Assembly (NCBI GenBank): GCA_002347285.1
Contig: DDXW01000012.1
Coordinates: forward strand, 34,645-97,188
Origin: Rhodocyclaceae bacterium UBA2250
Lineage (GTDB): Bacteria; Pseudomonadota; Gammaproteobacteria; Burkholderiales; Rhodocyclaceae
Direction of reading: 5' to 3'
Length of the DNA stretch: 62,544 nt
The notes below the pieces were generated by a model. That model worked only from the letters and a program-made list of their open reading frames with translations. It made no database searches and had not been told where the DNA came from. A program made the position numbers and the translations under genes. Shown here in pieces: positions 1-10,198 of this stretch (positions are counted from its first letter, which is position 1; each line of letters opens with the position of its first letter).

Positions 1-1188
1 CAGCAGGTTGGTCTGGTCGGCGATCTCGCGGATGACATTGACGATGCCGGTGATCTGGCCGGACATTTCCTCGAGCGAGCGGATGTCGCCGGCGGTGGCG
101 GTGACCGCCTGCGCGATACGATGGATCTCCTCGGCGGCCCCCTTGATTACCGCCGCGCTGGCGTCGGATTGCCTGGCCGAGTCCTGCGTGACGCGATTGA
201 CCTCATTGGCGTGCGTCTCGACCTGATCGATCGAGACCGACAACTGCTCGACCGCCGCGGCCATGCTGGCCGCCGCCTCCGACTGCTTCCCCGCGACGGC
301 GGCGCTGGCCGAGGCGCTACGGTCCAACTCGCCGGACTGGGCGTTGAGCCGTCCGGTTTCGTGGCGGATCGCCGCGACGATCTCGTGCAGGTTGTCGCGC
401 ATCATGCCCATCTGGCGCAGCACCTCGGTGATCTCGTCCTGTCCGCTGACCGGCACCGGGCGCGACAGGTCGCCCGCGGCGATGGCGCGTGCCGCGCGGT
501 TCGCCTCGGCGAGTCCGCCGTTGAGGCGGCGCATGGACAGGATCCCGGTGAGCGTACCGACGATGGCCGCCAGCAGAATCAGGCCGACCAGTATGGCTCG
601 CGTCGTCGTGTAGCGGGATTCGGCGGCGTGGTATTCCTGCCGGGCTTCCTGTACCTGCCATTCGGCCAGCGCCTGCAGGGCGTCGAAGGCGGCCTTGAGC
701 TCGATCCGGCCGGCGGCCAGTATCGCCGATACGACCGGCGGGCCGTAGTCGCCGGCCTTCAAAGCGGCCACCGCCTCGCGCTGCTTAGCGCTCCAGGCCC
801 CGAGCCCGGTTTCGAATTCGCCGTAAATCTGTCGTTCGCGCTCTGTGCCGAGTAAGTCGCGAAAATCGTCCAGCAGCCGTTCCTGCTCGGCGGCGTTGCT
901 CTCGATGTGCTCGAGGTGCACGTCGACGGCGTGGTCGTGGGCCGAGAGAAGAGGCCCCCTGGGGTCGTGCTGCAATGCCAGCAGCAATTCGACGCGGTTG
1001 GCGTTGAGCAGTTCGCGGAAGCGGATCACCTTCATGACCGGCACCAGGCTGCCGTCGTGTACGCTCTGCAGACTGTCGCGCGCGGCCGCCAGTCCGAGCC
1101 AGCCCAGTCCGGCGGCGCAATAGAAGATGGCGGTGGCGAAGGCGGCCCAGAGCCACAAGCGCCGGGCGATGGTGAGGCGGAACGGCAT
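1..1188 (-). CDS. Methyl-accepting chemotaxis protein, 3' end cut by window
   Basis: Membrane chemoreceptor that passes ligand or redox signals to CheA/CheW. The 396 visible codons begin with a signal-anchor helix (about residues 10-34). A periplasmic four-helix-type sensor region of about 160 residues follows, then a second helix near 195-217 and a HAMP segment (REL-like turn near 'AAGDLSRPVPVSG'). The start of the signalling domain ends the window at 'IREIADQTNLL', the hallmark entry to the conserved hairpin. The ATG is preceded by AGGGAGA at a spacing of about 9. The C-terminal hairpin and methylation sites lie outside the window. No che genes are nearby, so it is an orphan receptor. The family is clear; the ligand cannot be read. 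Confidence 0.93.
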   Translation of the reverse strand, partial: MPFRLTIARRLWLWAAFATAIFYCAAGLGWLGLAAARDSLQSVHDGSLVPVMKVIRFRELLNANRVELLLALQHDPRGPLLSAHDHAVDVHLEHIESNAAEQERLLDDFRDLLGTERERQIYGEFETGLGAWSAKQREAVAALKAGDYGPPVVSAILAAGRIELKAAFDALQALAEWQVQEARQEYHAAESRYTTTRAILVGLILLAAIVGTLTGILSMRRLNGGLAEANRAARAIAAGDLSRPVPVSGQDEITEVLRQMGMMRDNLHEIVAAIRHETGRLNAQSGELDRSASASAAVAGKQSEAAASMAAAVEQLSVSIDQVETHANEVNRVTQDSARQSDASAAVIKGAAEEIHRIAQAVTATAGDIRSLEEMSGQITGIVNVIREIADQTNLL

Positions 1189-1275
1189 ATTGTGGTTCTC
1201 CCTTGGCTTTGTGGCGGCGGCCGCAATGTGTGAAGCAGCATGGAACGAACCGGGATCGAGCGGCTTGACGGTGAA

Positions 1276-1293
1276 GCCGCCCCTGTCGGCGGC
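1276..1293. other. GC-rich inverted repeat between merR-type gene and MCP gene
   Basis: GCCGCC, a 6-base spacer and GGCGGC form a perfect short hairpin in the 130-bp gap downstream of the MerR-type gene. No T-run follows, so a rho-independent terminator is not supported. It may only slow transcription into the receptor gene. Confidence 0.3.
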
Positions 1294-1318
1294 CCGGGGC
1301 GAAACGGCTCTGCCGGTT

Positions 1319-1753
1319 TCATTCATTTTGGTTTGTCGCAGCCACCTCCGCCGCGATGCAAAGCGGCGACAGGGTTTCGAGTAGCTGGCATTTGTGGGCT
1401 GAAGCGTCGCAGAAGCGTATCAGATCGGCCAGCTTCTCCTTGGTCGCCTGCAATTCGTGGATGCGCCTGTCCAATTCCTTGAGTTTGTTCGACACCCGCC
1501 CCAGCATCTCCCGGCACGGGTGGCCATGTCGCTCGGGCAGTGCCAGCAGCTCGACGACTTCATTCAGGGAGAAGCCGAATTCCTTGATGCGAAGTATCTC
1601 CTTGAGGCGCTGCAGGGAAGTGGCCGGATAACTGCGATAGCCGTTGGGCGTGCGCGGCGGCGAAGGCAACAGCCCGATTCGCTCGTAATAACGAATGGTA
1701 GCGGTCGGTATGCCCGTTATTTTCGACAGCTCGCCAATCCTGAACCCGCACAT
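1319..1753 (-). CDS. MerR-family metal-responsive transcriptional regulator
   Basis: Activator of the MerR/CadR/ZntR group, which twists an over-long promoter spacer when it binds metal. The 144-residue protein has the N-terminal winged helix ('IGELSKITGIPTATIRYYE', residues 6-24), the dimerisation helix at about 85-118, and cysteines at 80, 115, 122 and 132 with His120 nearby. Cys80 and Cys115/122 match the positions that bind metal in MerR and its relatives. The length is typical. It is transcribed from a promoter with its own dyad (see 1798-1828). No efflux pump or reductase gene adjoins it, so its target must be itself or a distant gene. The specific metal cannot be told from sequence. 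Confidence 0.88.
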   Translation of the reverse strand: MCGFRIGELSKITGIPTATIRYYERIGLLPSPPRTPNGYRSYPATSLQRLKEILRIKEFGFSLNEVVELLALPERHGHPCREMLGRVSNKLKELDRRIHELQATKEKLADLIRFCDASAHKCQLLETLSPLCIAAEVAATNQNE

Positions 1754-1797
1754 TCAATAAGCTCATCCAAAAAACACGCGCTGGAGACAAAGACAGG

Positions 1798-1828
1798 TTT
1801 CTAAACCTTGTAGCTGCTTCAATGTCAA
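1798..1828 (-). promoter_or_regulatory. MerR-type promoter with operator dyad
   Basis: On the minus strand a TTGACA (1823-1828) and a TAGAAA (1798-1803) are separated by 19 bp, the stretched spacing typical of MerR-controlled promoters. The spacer carries a dyad (1805-1825): ACATTGAAGC, one base, GCTACAAGGT, symmetric at 8 of 10 positions. It lies 45 bp upstream of the regulator's ATG, so autoregulation is likely. A second TGTCAA occurs just upstream (about 1837-1842). Confidence 0.7.
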
Positions 1829-1931
1829 GCGCACAATGTCAAGCGGATTATGAAAAACGCCGGGACGCGGCAAAAGCGGCGATAGCCTGATCCGGCTGCA
1901 GGATTGAGCTGATTGTGTTGTAGGCGCTATC

Positions 1932-2576
1932 CTACAGAGCGGAAAGCGGATCGATCAGCCGGTGCGTAATGCAGTAACGGGTCAATTCCGCGTTGCTATC
2001 CAGATCCAGCTTGGCGAGAACGCGGCTGCGATAGGTGCTGACGGTTTTCGGGGATAGGTGCATCGCCTCGGCGATTTCTCCGGGACGCCGGCCCGCGGCC
2101 AGCATCACCAGCACCCGGTACTCCTGCTGCGATAGCTGGTCATGGAGGAGCGTGCCGCGCCGGTCGGCCAGCAGGTTGGCGAAGTGCTCGGCCAGCGCCG
2201 CCGAGATGTAGCGGCCGCCGGCGGCGATATGCTCCAGCGCGCTGACCAGCTCCTCGGCGGCGCGGTCCTTGGTGAGATAGCCGGCCGCTCCCATTTGCAG
2301 CGCCCGCTCGGCATAGACGGTCTCGGTGTTGAGGCTCAGAACCAGCAGCGGCACGGCCGGAACCGCACGGCGCAGGCGTGCTACCGTTTCAAGTCCCGCG
2401 CTGTCGGGGAGGTTCAGATCGGCGACCACCAGGTGATGACCGCCGCCTCGCATCGATTCCAGCCCTTCGCTCAGGGTGCCGGCTTCGTCGATGGCGGCGT
2501 CCGGCCAGCGGCCGAGGATTGCCTGACGCATGCCGGCACGAAAGAGGGGATGGTCTTCAACAAGCAGAATCTTCAT
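1932..2576 (-). CDS. NarL/FixJ-family response regulator
   Basis: Two-component transcription factor of 214 residues. The receiver domain (1-120) has the acidic pair at 'VEDHP', the phospho-acceptor Asp53 in 'VVADLNLPD' and Lys103 in 'GYLTKD'. A LuxR-type helix-turn-helix fills 147-205 ('LSPKTVSTYRSRVLAKL'). The start at 2576 is chosen because GGAG lies 6 bases upstream; the ATG at 2582 would overlap that site. The start overlaps the end of the kinase gene by 20 bp, so the two are translationally coupled. The kinase is damaged (next entries), so what phosphorylates this regulator now is unclear. Confidence 0.93.
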   Translation of the reverse strand: MKILLVEDHPLFRAGMRQAILGRWPDAAIDEAGTLSEGLESMRGGGHHLVVADLNLPDSAGLETVARLRRAVPAVPLLVLSLNTETVYAERALQMGAAGYLTKDRAAEELVSALEHIAAGGRYISAALAEHFANLLADRRGTLLHDQLSQQEYRVLVMLAAGRRPGEIAEAMHLSPKTVSTYRSRVLAKLDLDSNAELTRYCITHRLIDPLSAL

Positions 2577-3384
2577 GCTCATCTCCGTGCGCGGGCTGGT
2601 CGAGGGGCAGTGTGACGGAGACGATGGTACCGTCTGCCGCCTGGCGGGCAATCATGCAGCGGCCGAGCATCAGCCGGGCATGCTCCTGCATGGAAACCAG
2701 ACCCTGCGCGTCTTCGCGCACCTGTGCCGCGTCGAACCCGCAACCGTCGTCCTTCACGTGCAGCCAGTAATGCCCGGCCTCGGCACGGCCATCGATGCGA
2801 AGACGGGTCGCGCCGGCGTGGCGCAACACGTTGGTGATGGCTTCCTGGGTGATGCGGAACAGCGCCACGGCCTGCGGCCAGCTCAAGCGCTGCTGTTCGT
2901 GCTGTTCGCGGATCGTCACTTTGCAGTCGAGTTGCGCCGGGCCGACGGCGTGCCGGACGAAATGCTCGAGCGCCGCGGCGAGCCCGAGGTCGTCGAGCAG
3001 GGGCGGACGTAATTCGGCGGTGATCCGGCGCGCACTGGCGATGCCCGTTTCGAGCGCCTGATCGATGGCGGCGCGCTGGCCGGCGGGCCAGGCCTCTTGC
3101 GGTACCGACTGGACGATCAGCTTGATGGCCGTGAACACCTGGCCCATCTGGTCGTGCACCTCGCGAGCGACGCGGCACCGCTCCTGCTCGATCGCCTTGT
3201 TCTGCGACTGAGTGAAATGCTCGCTGCGGCGGTTCGCCTCGACGAGGCGCTGGCGTACCGCCCCGAATTCCTCGATTTCCGGCGAACCGGCCCGGTCGTG
3301 GCGGTTGTCGACCAGACTGGCCACCGCTCGGCCGAGCTGGCGCCGGCCGAGCATGCCGCCCCCGATCCCCGCCAGCGTCGCCAT
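2557..3384 (-). CDS. Residual histidine kinase core (HisKA_3 type), sensor lost
   Basis: Surviving open frame of a NarX/LiaS-like sensor kinase. It begins in what should be the second membrane helix and HAMP ('ATLAGIGGGMLG'), followed by a coiled linker. The H-box 'AREVHDQMG' carries His77, the N-box 'TQEAITNVLRHAG' Asn185, and the G-boxes 'DDGCGFD' and 'GLVSMQEHA' complete the ATPase domain. All catalytic motifs look intact. The 275 residues lack a proper N-terminal membrane anchor and input domain, because a TAG (3403-3405) and earlier frameshifts cut the frame upstream. It could still be made as a cytoplasmic or single-helix kinase from the ATG at 3384, or be a dead fragment. Confidence 0.75.
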   Translation of the reverse strand: MATLAGIGGGMLGRRQLGRAVASLVDNRHDRAGSPEIEEFGAVRQRLVEANRRSEHFTQSQNKAIEQERCRVAREVHDQMGQVFTAIKLIVQSVPQEAWPAGQRAAIDQALETGIASARRITAELRPPLLDDLGLAAALEHFVRHAVGPAQLDCKVTIREQHEQQRLSWPQAVALFRITQEAITNVLRHAGATRLRIDGRAEAGHYWLHVKDDGCGFDAAQVREDAQGLVSMQEHARLMLGRCMIARQAADGTIVSVTLPLDQPAHGDEHEDSAC

Positions 3385-3769
3385 CAGCGGGCCGAAGCCC
3401 AGCTATGTCGTCAGGGAAAACAGCGGTGCCGGATAGGTGGCGCGAGGGATTTCGATCCTCACCTTCCATGGGGCGGAAACCAGCGGAACGGCAATACCGT
3501 GCGCGGTATTTGTGGGCCAGCCGGTAGAGATCGCGGAGGCGGGCCGGTTCGTGATCCGGCGAGTATTTTCAGGGCGCTGATGCCGGCGTTCAGATGCTGA
3601 TCGATTGCCGTGGCGAAGTTGCGAGCGATGGCCTCGGCTTGTTGGCCGTTGTCGGCCTTGCGCCGGCCTGATGGTGGCGCACGAATTCGAAGACCAGCAA
3701 GATCGTGAAAATCATCAAGGGGAGAACGGAGAGCCAGATCAGGCGGGTCAGGTAGGTGGATAACGGCAT
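2557..3769 (-). pseudogene. Decayed sensor histidine kinase gene (full remnant)
   Basis: The original start is probably at 3769. It gives 'MPLSTYLTRLIWLSVLPL', a clear first membrane helix, and runs to a stop at 3590. Past residue 33 the family-like sensor sequence continues in another frame ('AEAIARNFATAIDQHLNAGISALKI' in pieces), then shifts again ('ARLRDLYRLAHKYR'). A large part of the periplasmic Cache-like domain is then missing. The end of that domain returns ('VPLVSAPWKVRIEIPRATY') just before an in-frame TAG and the kinase core. That makes at least two frameshifts, one internal deletion and one stop. Sequencing error could explain single shifts but not the deletion. Confidence 0.72.
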
Positions 3770-3832
3770 CGATCGTTTCACCGCAGGAGACGGACAGGCG
3801 AATTGTGCGCGAATTCCGGCGAAATGCACGCC

Positions 3833-3857
3833 GCGCCGCCCCGCCAGGCCCGACTTT
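3833..3857 (-). repeat. Dispersed 26-bp element, degenerate copy
   Basis: The plus strand reads GCGCCGCCCCGCCAG and then GCCCGACTTTG. It matches the reverse of the consensus except for three changes near the AAACTC end. It lies in the gap between the decayed kinase start and the kup stop codon. Confidence 0.5.
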
Positions 3858-3882
3858 GCCAGGATTGCCGGGCGGGTCGTGA

Positions 3883-5778
3883 TTAGAGTTCGACCTGCGT
3901 GCCGAGTTCGACGACGCGGTTGGTCGGGATCTTGAAGTAGGCGGTGGCCGGCTCGGCGTTGCGGAACATGAAGGTGAACAGCCGCTGCCGCCAGCGCGGC
4001 ATGCGCGCGACGCGCGCTCGCGGCACGATGGTTTCGCGGCCGAGGAAGAACGAGGTCTCCATCGGCTCGTACTTGAGGCCGTGATCGGCGCACCGCTCGA
4101 GCGCGGCGGGGATGTCCGGCTCGTCCTTGAAGCCGTAGCGCACCAGTACCTGGAAGAACCCCTCGGGCAGCGGATGAACGGCGACCTGCTCCTCGGCCGG
4201 CACGTAGGGAACGTCCTCGACGCGCACGTTGAGCAGCACCACGCGCTGGTGCAGCACCTTGTTGTGCAGCAGGTTGTGCAGCATGGCGCGCGGCACGCCG
4301 TCCGGGTTGGTGGTCATGAAGACGCTGGTTCCCTCGACGCGCTGCGGGCCGCCGTAGGCGAGGCTCCGCAGGAAGGCGTCGAGCGGCATCGAGTCCTGCT
4401 CGAGCTTCTCGTAGAGCAGCGCGCGGCCGCGCCGCCAGGTGGCGAGCAGCGTGAAGATCGCGCCGCCGAGCACGAGCGGGAACCAGCCGCCGTCGAGCAC
4501 CTTGATCACGTTGGCGGAGAAGAAGGCGATGTCGACGACGACGAAGAACGCCAGGAACAGGATCGCCAGGCCCCAGTTCCAGCCCCACAGCGCGCGTACC
4601 ACGACGAAGGCGAGCAGCGTGTCGATCATCATCGTCAGGGTCACCGCGATGCCGTAGGCCGAGGCCAGGTTCGACGAACTGCGGAAGGTCAGCACCAGCA
4701 GCAGCACGGCGATCAGCAGCAGCCAGTTGATGTTGGGGAGGTAGATCTGCCCCTTTTCCCGGGCGGAGGTGTGGAGGATGCGGATGCGCGGCGCGTAGCC
4801 GAGCTGGATCGCCTGGCTGGTCAGCGAGAAGGCGCCGGAAATCACCGCCTGCGAGGCGATGATGGTCGCCACGGTGGCGAGGGCGACCAGCGGGTAGATC
4901 AGCGCCTCCGGCACCGACATGAAGAAGGGGCTGCGCGCCGCCTCGGGATGGTCGAGGATCAGCGCGCCCTGGCCGAGGTAGTTGAGATAGAGGGCCGGAA
5001 AGACGAACCACAGCCAGGCCAGCTTGATCGGCCGCCGGCCGAAGTGCCCCATGTCGGCGTAGAGTGCCTCGCCGCCGGTGATCGCCAGCACCACCGCGCC
5101 GAGCGCCAGGAAGGCCAGCGTCCGGTTCGCCGCGAAGAAATGGAAGGCGTACCAGGGATTGATGGCGGCGAGCACCGATGGATGCTTGAGGAGGTTCCAC
5201 AGTCCGAGCGCCGCCAGCGTGGCGAACCAGAACAGCATGACGGGGCCGAACAGCGCGGCGACGCTGGCGGTGCCCCTGCGCTGGAACAGGAACAGCGCGA
5301 CGAGGATGCCGACGGCGATCGGCACGACGAAGGGCTTGAACGCCGGCGTCGCCACCTCGAGCCCCTCGACGGCGGACAGCACCGAGAGCGCGGGCGTGAT
5401 CGCCGCGTCGCCGTAGAACAGCGCGGCGCCGAAGATGCCGAGTGCCGACAGCAGCCAGAGCATGCGCGGGTTGAGGCGCTCGACGCGCAGCGCCAGCGAG
5501 GTGAGCGCCATGATGCCGCCTTCGCCCTTGTTGTCGGCGCGCGTGATGAACATCACGTACTTGAGCGAGACCGTGACGGTCATCGCCCAGAACACCAGCG
5601 ACAGGATGCCGAGCACGTTGTCGGGCGTGACCGGCACGGGATGATGGCCGCTCGAGAACACTTCCTTCATCGTGTAGAGCGGACTGGTGCCGATGTCGCC
5701 GTAGACCACCCCCATCGCGGCGACCGACATCGCCGCCACGGCGGCGCCATCCCCGTCGCGCTTCGTTGCTGCACTCAT
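3883..5778 (-). CDS. kup: Kup-type potassium uptake protein
   Basis: Proton-coupled K+ importer of the inner membrane (KUP/HAK/KT family). The 631 residues are close to the 622 of the E. coli protein. The N-terminal signature 'GVVYGDIGTSPLYTMKE' is present, then twelve hydrophobic segments and a hydrophilic C-terminal domain of about 180 residues ending 'TNRVVELGTQVEL'. The start at 5778 (MSAATKRD) is preferred over a further ATG 45 bases upstream because AAGGA lies 6-8 bases before it. It is divergent from the ATPase gene at 5883, with about 100 bp between, and is transcribed alone. No osmotic regulator or riboswitch was recognised upstream. Confidence 0.97.
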   Translation of the reverse strand: MSAATKRDGDGAAVAAMSVAAMGVVYGDIGTSPLYTMKEVFSSGHHPVPVTPDNVLGILSLVFWAMTVTVSLKYVMFITRADNKGEGGIMALTSLALRVERLNPRMLWLLSALGIFGAALFYGDAAITPALSVLSAVEGLEVATPAFKPFVVPIAVGILVALFLFQRRGTASVAALFGPVMLFWFATLAALGLWNLLKHPSVLAAINPWYAFHFFAANRTLAFLALGAVVLAITGGEALYADMGHFGRRPIKLAWLWFVFPALYLNYLGQGALILDHPEAARSPFFMSVPEALIYPLVALATVATIIASQAVISGAFSLTSQAIQLGYAPRIRILHTSAREKGQIYLPNINWLLLIAVLLLVLTFRSSSNLASAYGIAVTLTMMIDTLLAFVVVRALWGWNWGLAILFLAFFVVVDIAFFSANVIKVLDGGWFPLVLGGAIFTLLATWRRGRALLYEKLEQDSMPLDAFLRSLAYGGPQRVEGTSVFMTTNPDGVPRAMLHNLLHNKVLHQRVVLLNVRVEDVPYVPAEEQVAVHPLPEGFFQVLVRYGFKDEPDIPAALERCADHGLKYEPMETSFFLGRETIVPRARVARMPRWRQRLFTFMFRNAEPATAYFKIPTNRVVELGTQVEL

Positions 5779-5868
5779 GACTGTTCCTTGCGGTACCGCT
5801 TGGATATTGCGATGCAACATCATTGTAGGCCGATCCGGGAAAGCTGCACAGCGGCCGTGCGCAGGCGG

Positions 5869-5874
5869 TATAGT
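5869..5874 (+). promoter_or_regulatory. Putative -10 (TATAGT) for GspE-like gene
   Basis: TATAGT ends 8 bases before the ATG at 5883 and no Shine-Dalgarno sequence lies between. If used, the transcript would start within a base or two of the start codon. No convincing -35 was found. Confidence 0.4.
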
Positions 5875-5882
5875 CGCGCCTC

Positions 5883-7718
<1,836 letters not shown>

Positions 7719-7730
7719 GCGGCCGGCGGC

Positions 7731-8153
7731 TCAGCCGCGCCGGCGGATGCAGTCGAGATAGGCCGCGCCGTCCGGCGGCCGGCCGTCGCGCTGGGCGCGC
7801 CACAGCGTTTCCCCGAGGCATTCGAGCAGGTCGTGCAATGCGGCGTGCCGGTCGCCGCCCCGCGCGAGCCGAGTTTCGAAGGCGGCGCGGATGCCGGGCG
7901 GCTGGTCGATCGACAACTGCTCCTCGATGGCCAGATGCAGCGACAGGTGCAGGAAGGGGTTCATCGCCCCGTCCTCGGACGTCCAGTCGCGCCGCAGCGC
8001 TGCCTCGTCCCGCAGCAGGGCGTGGTATTCGGGATGCAGCACGACGAGGTCGGCGGCCAGCGTTTCGAGCGGCGTGGCCGGCAGCTTCTCGCAGTGCTTG
8101 CGCCAGGCTTCGCTCAGGAAGCGGCGCGCCTGGTCACGGCTGGGGTTGAACAT
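7731..8153 (-). CDS. DUF1841 family protein
   Basis: Small cytoplasmic protein of 140 residues starting 'MFNPSRDQARRFLSEAWRKH', the signature start of DUF1841 proteins of beta- and gammaproteobacteria. The central 'MNPFLHLSLHLAIEEQLSIDQP' is also typical. The function is unknown. It is the last gene of the rnf-nth operon, 3 bp after the nth stop codon. A degenerate copy of the dispersed element is read in frame as 'ETRLARGGD' near residue 95. I see no catalytic motif. Confidence 0.85.
   Translation of the reverse strand: MFNPSRDQARRFLSEAWRKHCEKLPATPLETLAADLVVLHPEYHALLRDEAALRRDWTSEDGAMNPFLHLSLHLAIEEQLSIDQPPGIRAAFETRLARGGDRHAALHDLLECLGETLWRAQRDGRPPDGAAYLDCIRRRG
7854..7877 (-). repeat. Dispersed 26-bp element, degenerate copy inside DUF1841 gene
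   Basis: The plus strand reads GCCGCCCCGCGCGAGC and then CGAGTTTC. Both ends match the element and the middle six bases differ. It is translated in the minus-strand gene as ETRLARGGD. Confidence 0.5.
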
Positions 8154-8156
8154 CGC

Positions 8157-8792
8157 TCAGCTCTCTTCCTTGTCCTTGAAGGCGCACAGGTCGCGGATCG
8201 CGCAGCGCCAGCACTCCGGCCGGCGGGCCTTGCAGACGTAGCGGCCGTGCAGGATCAGCCAGTGGTGCGCATGGCGGCGGTATTGCGGCGGCACCGCCTT
8301 GAGCAGCTTCTTTTCCACCGTTGCGACATCCTTGCCGGGCGCCAGGCCGGTGCGGTTGGCGAGGCGGAAGATATGGGTGTCGACGGCGATGGTCGGCTCG
8401 CCGAACACGATGTTGAGCACGACGTTGGCGGTCTTGCGGCCGACGCCGGGCAGCGCCTCGAGCGCGGCGCGCTCGTGCGGCACCTGGCCGTCGTGCAGCT
8501 CGACGAGCCGCCGCGCCGTGGCAATCACGTTCTTCGCCTTGGTCTGGTAGAGGCCGATGGTGCGGATGTAGTCGGCGAGTTTCTCCTCGCCGAGCGCGGC
8601 GATCGCCTCCGGGGTCGGGGCGTCGCGGAACAGCGCTTTGGTCGCCAGATTGACGCTCCGGTCGGTGGCCTGCGCCGAGAGGATCACCGCGACCAGCAGC
8701 TGGAACGGGGTGGCGTATTCGAGTTCGGTGCGCGGCTCCGGGTCGATGGCCGCGAGGCGGCGGAACAGCTCGGCGCGCTCGGCGGCTTTCAT
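8157..8792 (-). CDS. nth: Endonuclease III
   Basis: DNA glycosylase/AP lyase that removes oxidised pyrimidines. The 211 residues match the family length. The helix-hairpin-helix 'LPGVGRKTANVV' carries catalytic Lys120, and Asp138 lies in 'VDTHIFR'. A [4Fe-4S] ligand set Cys187, 194, 197 and 203 has the CX6CX2CX5C spacing. All match E. coli numbering. It sits 9 bp after rnfE and before the DUF1841 gene; nth next to rnf is a common arrangement in proteobacteria. Confidence 0.98.
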   Translation of the reverse strand: MKAAERAELFRRLAAIDPEPRTELEYATPFQLLVAVILSAQATDRSVNLATKALFRDAPTPEAIAALGEEKLADYIRTIGLYQTKAKNVIATARRLVELHDGQVPHERAALEALPGVGRKTANVVLNIVFGEPTIAVDTHIFRLANRTGLAPGKDVATVEKKLLKAVPPQYRRHAHHWLILHGRYVCKARRPECWRCAIRDLCAFKDKEES

Positions 8793-8801
8793 GCGCCGGC
8801 T

Positions 8802-9485
8802 TCAGGCGCCGGCCGGGATGGACTGCTGCGCCGCCAGCAGGCGGGCCTTGGCGCGCTCGTTGGCGCGATGGTCGAGCCAGTTGCGGCCGGCGATCAGCAG
8901 GCCGAGCACGAAGAAGGCGCCGGGCGGCAGGATCGCGACGAGGAAGCCCGGATAGTCCTCGGGCAGCACCTGGATGGCCTGCATGCCGGGCACGATCATG
9001 TCGATGCCGGCCAGCAGGGTGCCCTGGCCGATGAATTCGCGGATGGCACCGAGCAGGCCGATCACCCAGACGAAGCCGATGCCCATCATCACCCCGTCGA
9101 AGGCCGCCAGCCCGGCCGAGTTCTTCGCGGCGAAGGCCTCGACGCGCGCCAGGACGATGCAGTTGACGACGATCAGCGGGATGAAGATGCCGAGCACGAG
9201 ATAGAGATCGTGCAGCCAGGCGTTCATCGCCATGTCCACGACCGTGACGAGGGAGGCGATGATGAGGATGAAGATCGGAATGCGAATCTCGTGGGGAATG
9301 AAGCCGCGCAGCAGCGAGACGATCAGGTTGGCCATGGCCATGACCAGGATGGTCGCCAGGCCGAGGCTGACGGCGTTCACCGCGCTGGTGCTGATCGCCA
9401 GCAGGGAGCACAGGCCGAGCATCTGCCCGAGCACCGGATTCTGGTTCCACAGGCCGTTATGGGTGATCGCACGCAATTGGCTCAT
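8802..9485 (-). CDS. rnfE: Rnf electron transport complex subunit E
   Basis: Membrane subunit of the ion-translocating ferredoxin:NAD oxidoreductase (RsxE homolog), 227 residues. Six hydrophobic segments and the conserved cytoplasmic start 'GLWNQNPVLGQMLGLCSLLA' are visible. The start at 9485 is set by AAGGAG 8 bases upstream and overlaps the end of rnfG by 4 bases (ATGA). The C-terminus 'AGRNWLDHRANERAKARLL' is the usual basic tail. Confidence 0.97.
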   Translation of the reverse strand: MSQLRAITHNGLWNQNPVLGQMLGLCSLLAISTSAVNAVSLGLATILVMAMANLIVSLLRGFIPHEIRIPIFILIIASLVTVVDMAMNAWLHDLYLVLGIFIPLIVVNCIVLARVEAFAAKNSAGLAAFDGVMMGIGFVWVIGLLGAIREFIGQGTLLAGIDMIVPGMQAIQVLPEDYPGFLVAILPPGAFFVLGLLIAGRNWLDHRANERAKARLLAAQQSIPAGA

Positions 9486-10198
9486 CTGGCTGGCTCCTTC
9501 CATTGGCTGCCCGCCGGCAGGGCGTAGAGCGCATCGGCGCGCTCGAGCGCCCAGCCGAGGGCGCGGGTGGTGGCGTTGGTGACGGCGCGCGCCGAGATGG
9601 TGGCGCCGGCGCGCTGCTCGAAGACGCCGCCGTCCTTCTTGACGCGCCACTTCTCGCGCGGCGGGTCGCCGAAATGGCGGCCGCTGAACTGGGTGATCCA
9701 GGGGTGCTGCTTGTTCTTGTCCTTCTTCGCGTCGATGTAGTCGCCGAGGCCGGGTGTTTCCTTGTGCTGCGTCACGCGCACCGCCGCGAGCCGTCCGTCC
9801 GCCCGCACGGCGAGGATCAGGCGGATCTCGCCGGAGTAGCCGTCCGGCGCGGCGGTCTCGAACACCAGCGCGGCCGGCTGGTCGCCGAGGCGGGCGCGGT
9901 AGAGCGTGGTCGGCGCCGCCAGGCCGAGCGCTGGCGTCGCCGGCAGCTGGATGGCGTCCTCGAGCAGTTCGTTGTCGTAGAGGTCGGGCGGCAGCACCTC
10001 GGCAATCATGCGGCGCTGCGCATCCAGCGCCGTGGCATCGAGCACGGGTTTGGTGAGCTGATAGACGCCCGCCATCAGCGCGGTGAAGGCGAGGGTAAAG
10101 GCCAGCAGGGTCACAGCGGTGTGCAGCGAGATGCGCGCGGCGCCGGGCGGCGGCGGGGCAGGCGGGATGGGGATGGGGGCGAGCTCGGGGGCGCTCAT
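9482..10198 (-). CDS. rnfG: Rnf electron transport complex subunit G
   Basis: Flavoprotein subunit carrying covalent FMN. It has 238 residues with one N-terminal membrane helix (about 26-48) after a proline-rich leader. An FMN-binding domain follows, with Thr200 in 'AGATISARAVTNAT' as the probable phosphoester attachment residue (family motif S/D-G-A-T). 'KETPGLGDYID' is another family signature. It overlaps both rnfD and rnfE by 4 bases. Confidence 0.96.
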   Translation of the reverse strand: MSAPELAPIPIPPAPPPPGAARISLHTAVTLLAFTLAFTALMAGVYQLTKPVLDATALDAQRRMIAEVLPPDLYDNELLEDAIQLPATPALGLAAPTTLYRARLGDQPAALVFETAAPDGYSGEIRLILAVRADGRLAAVRVTQHKETPGLGDYIDAKKDKNKQHPWITQFSGRHFGDPPREKWRVKKDGGVFEQRAGATISARAVTNATTRALGWALERADALYALPAGSQWKEPAR

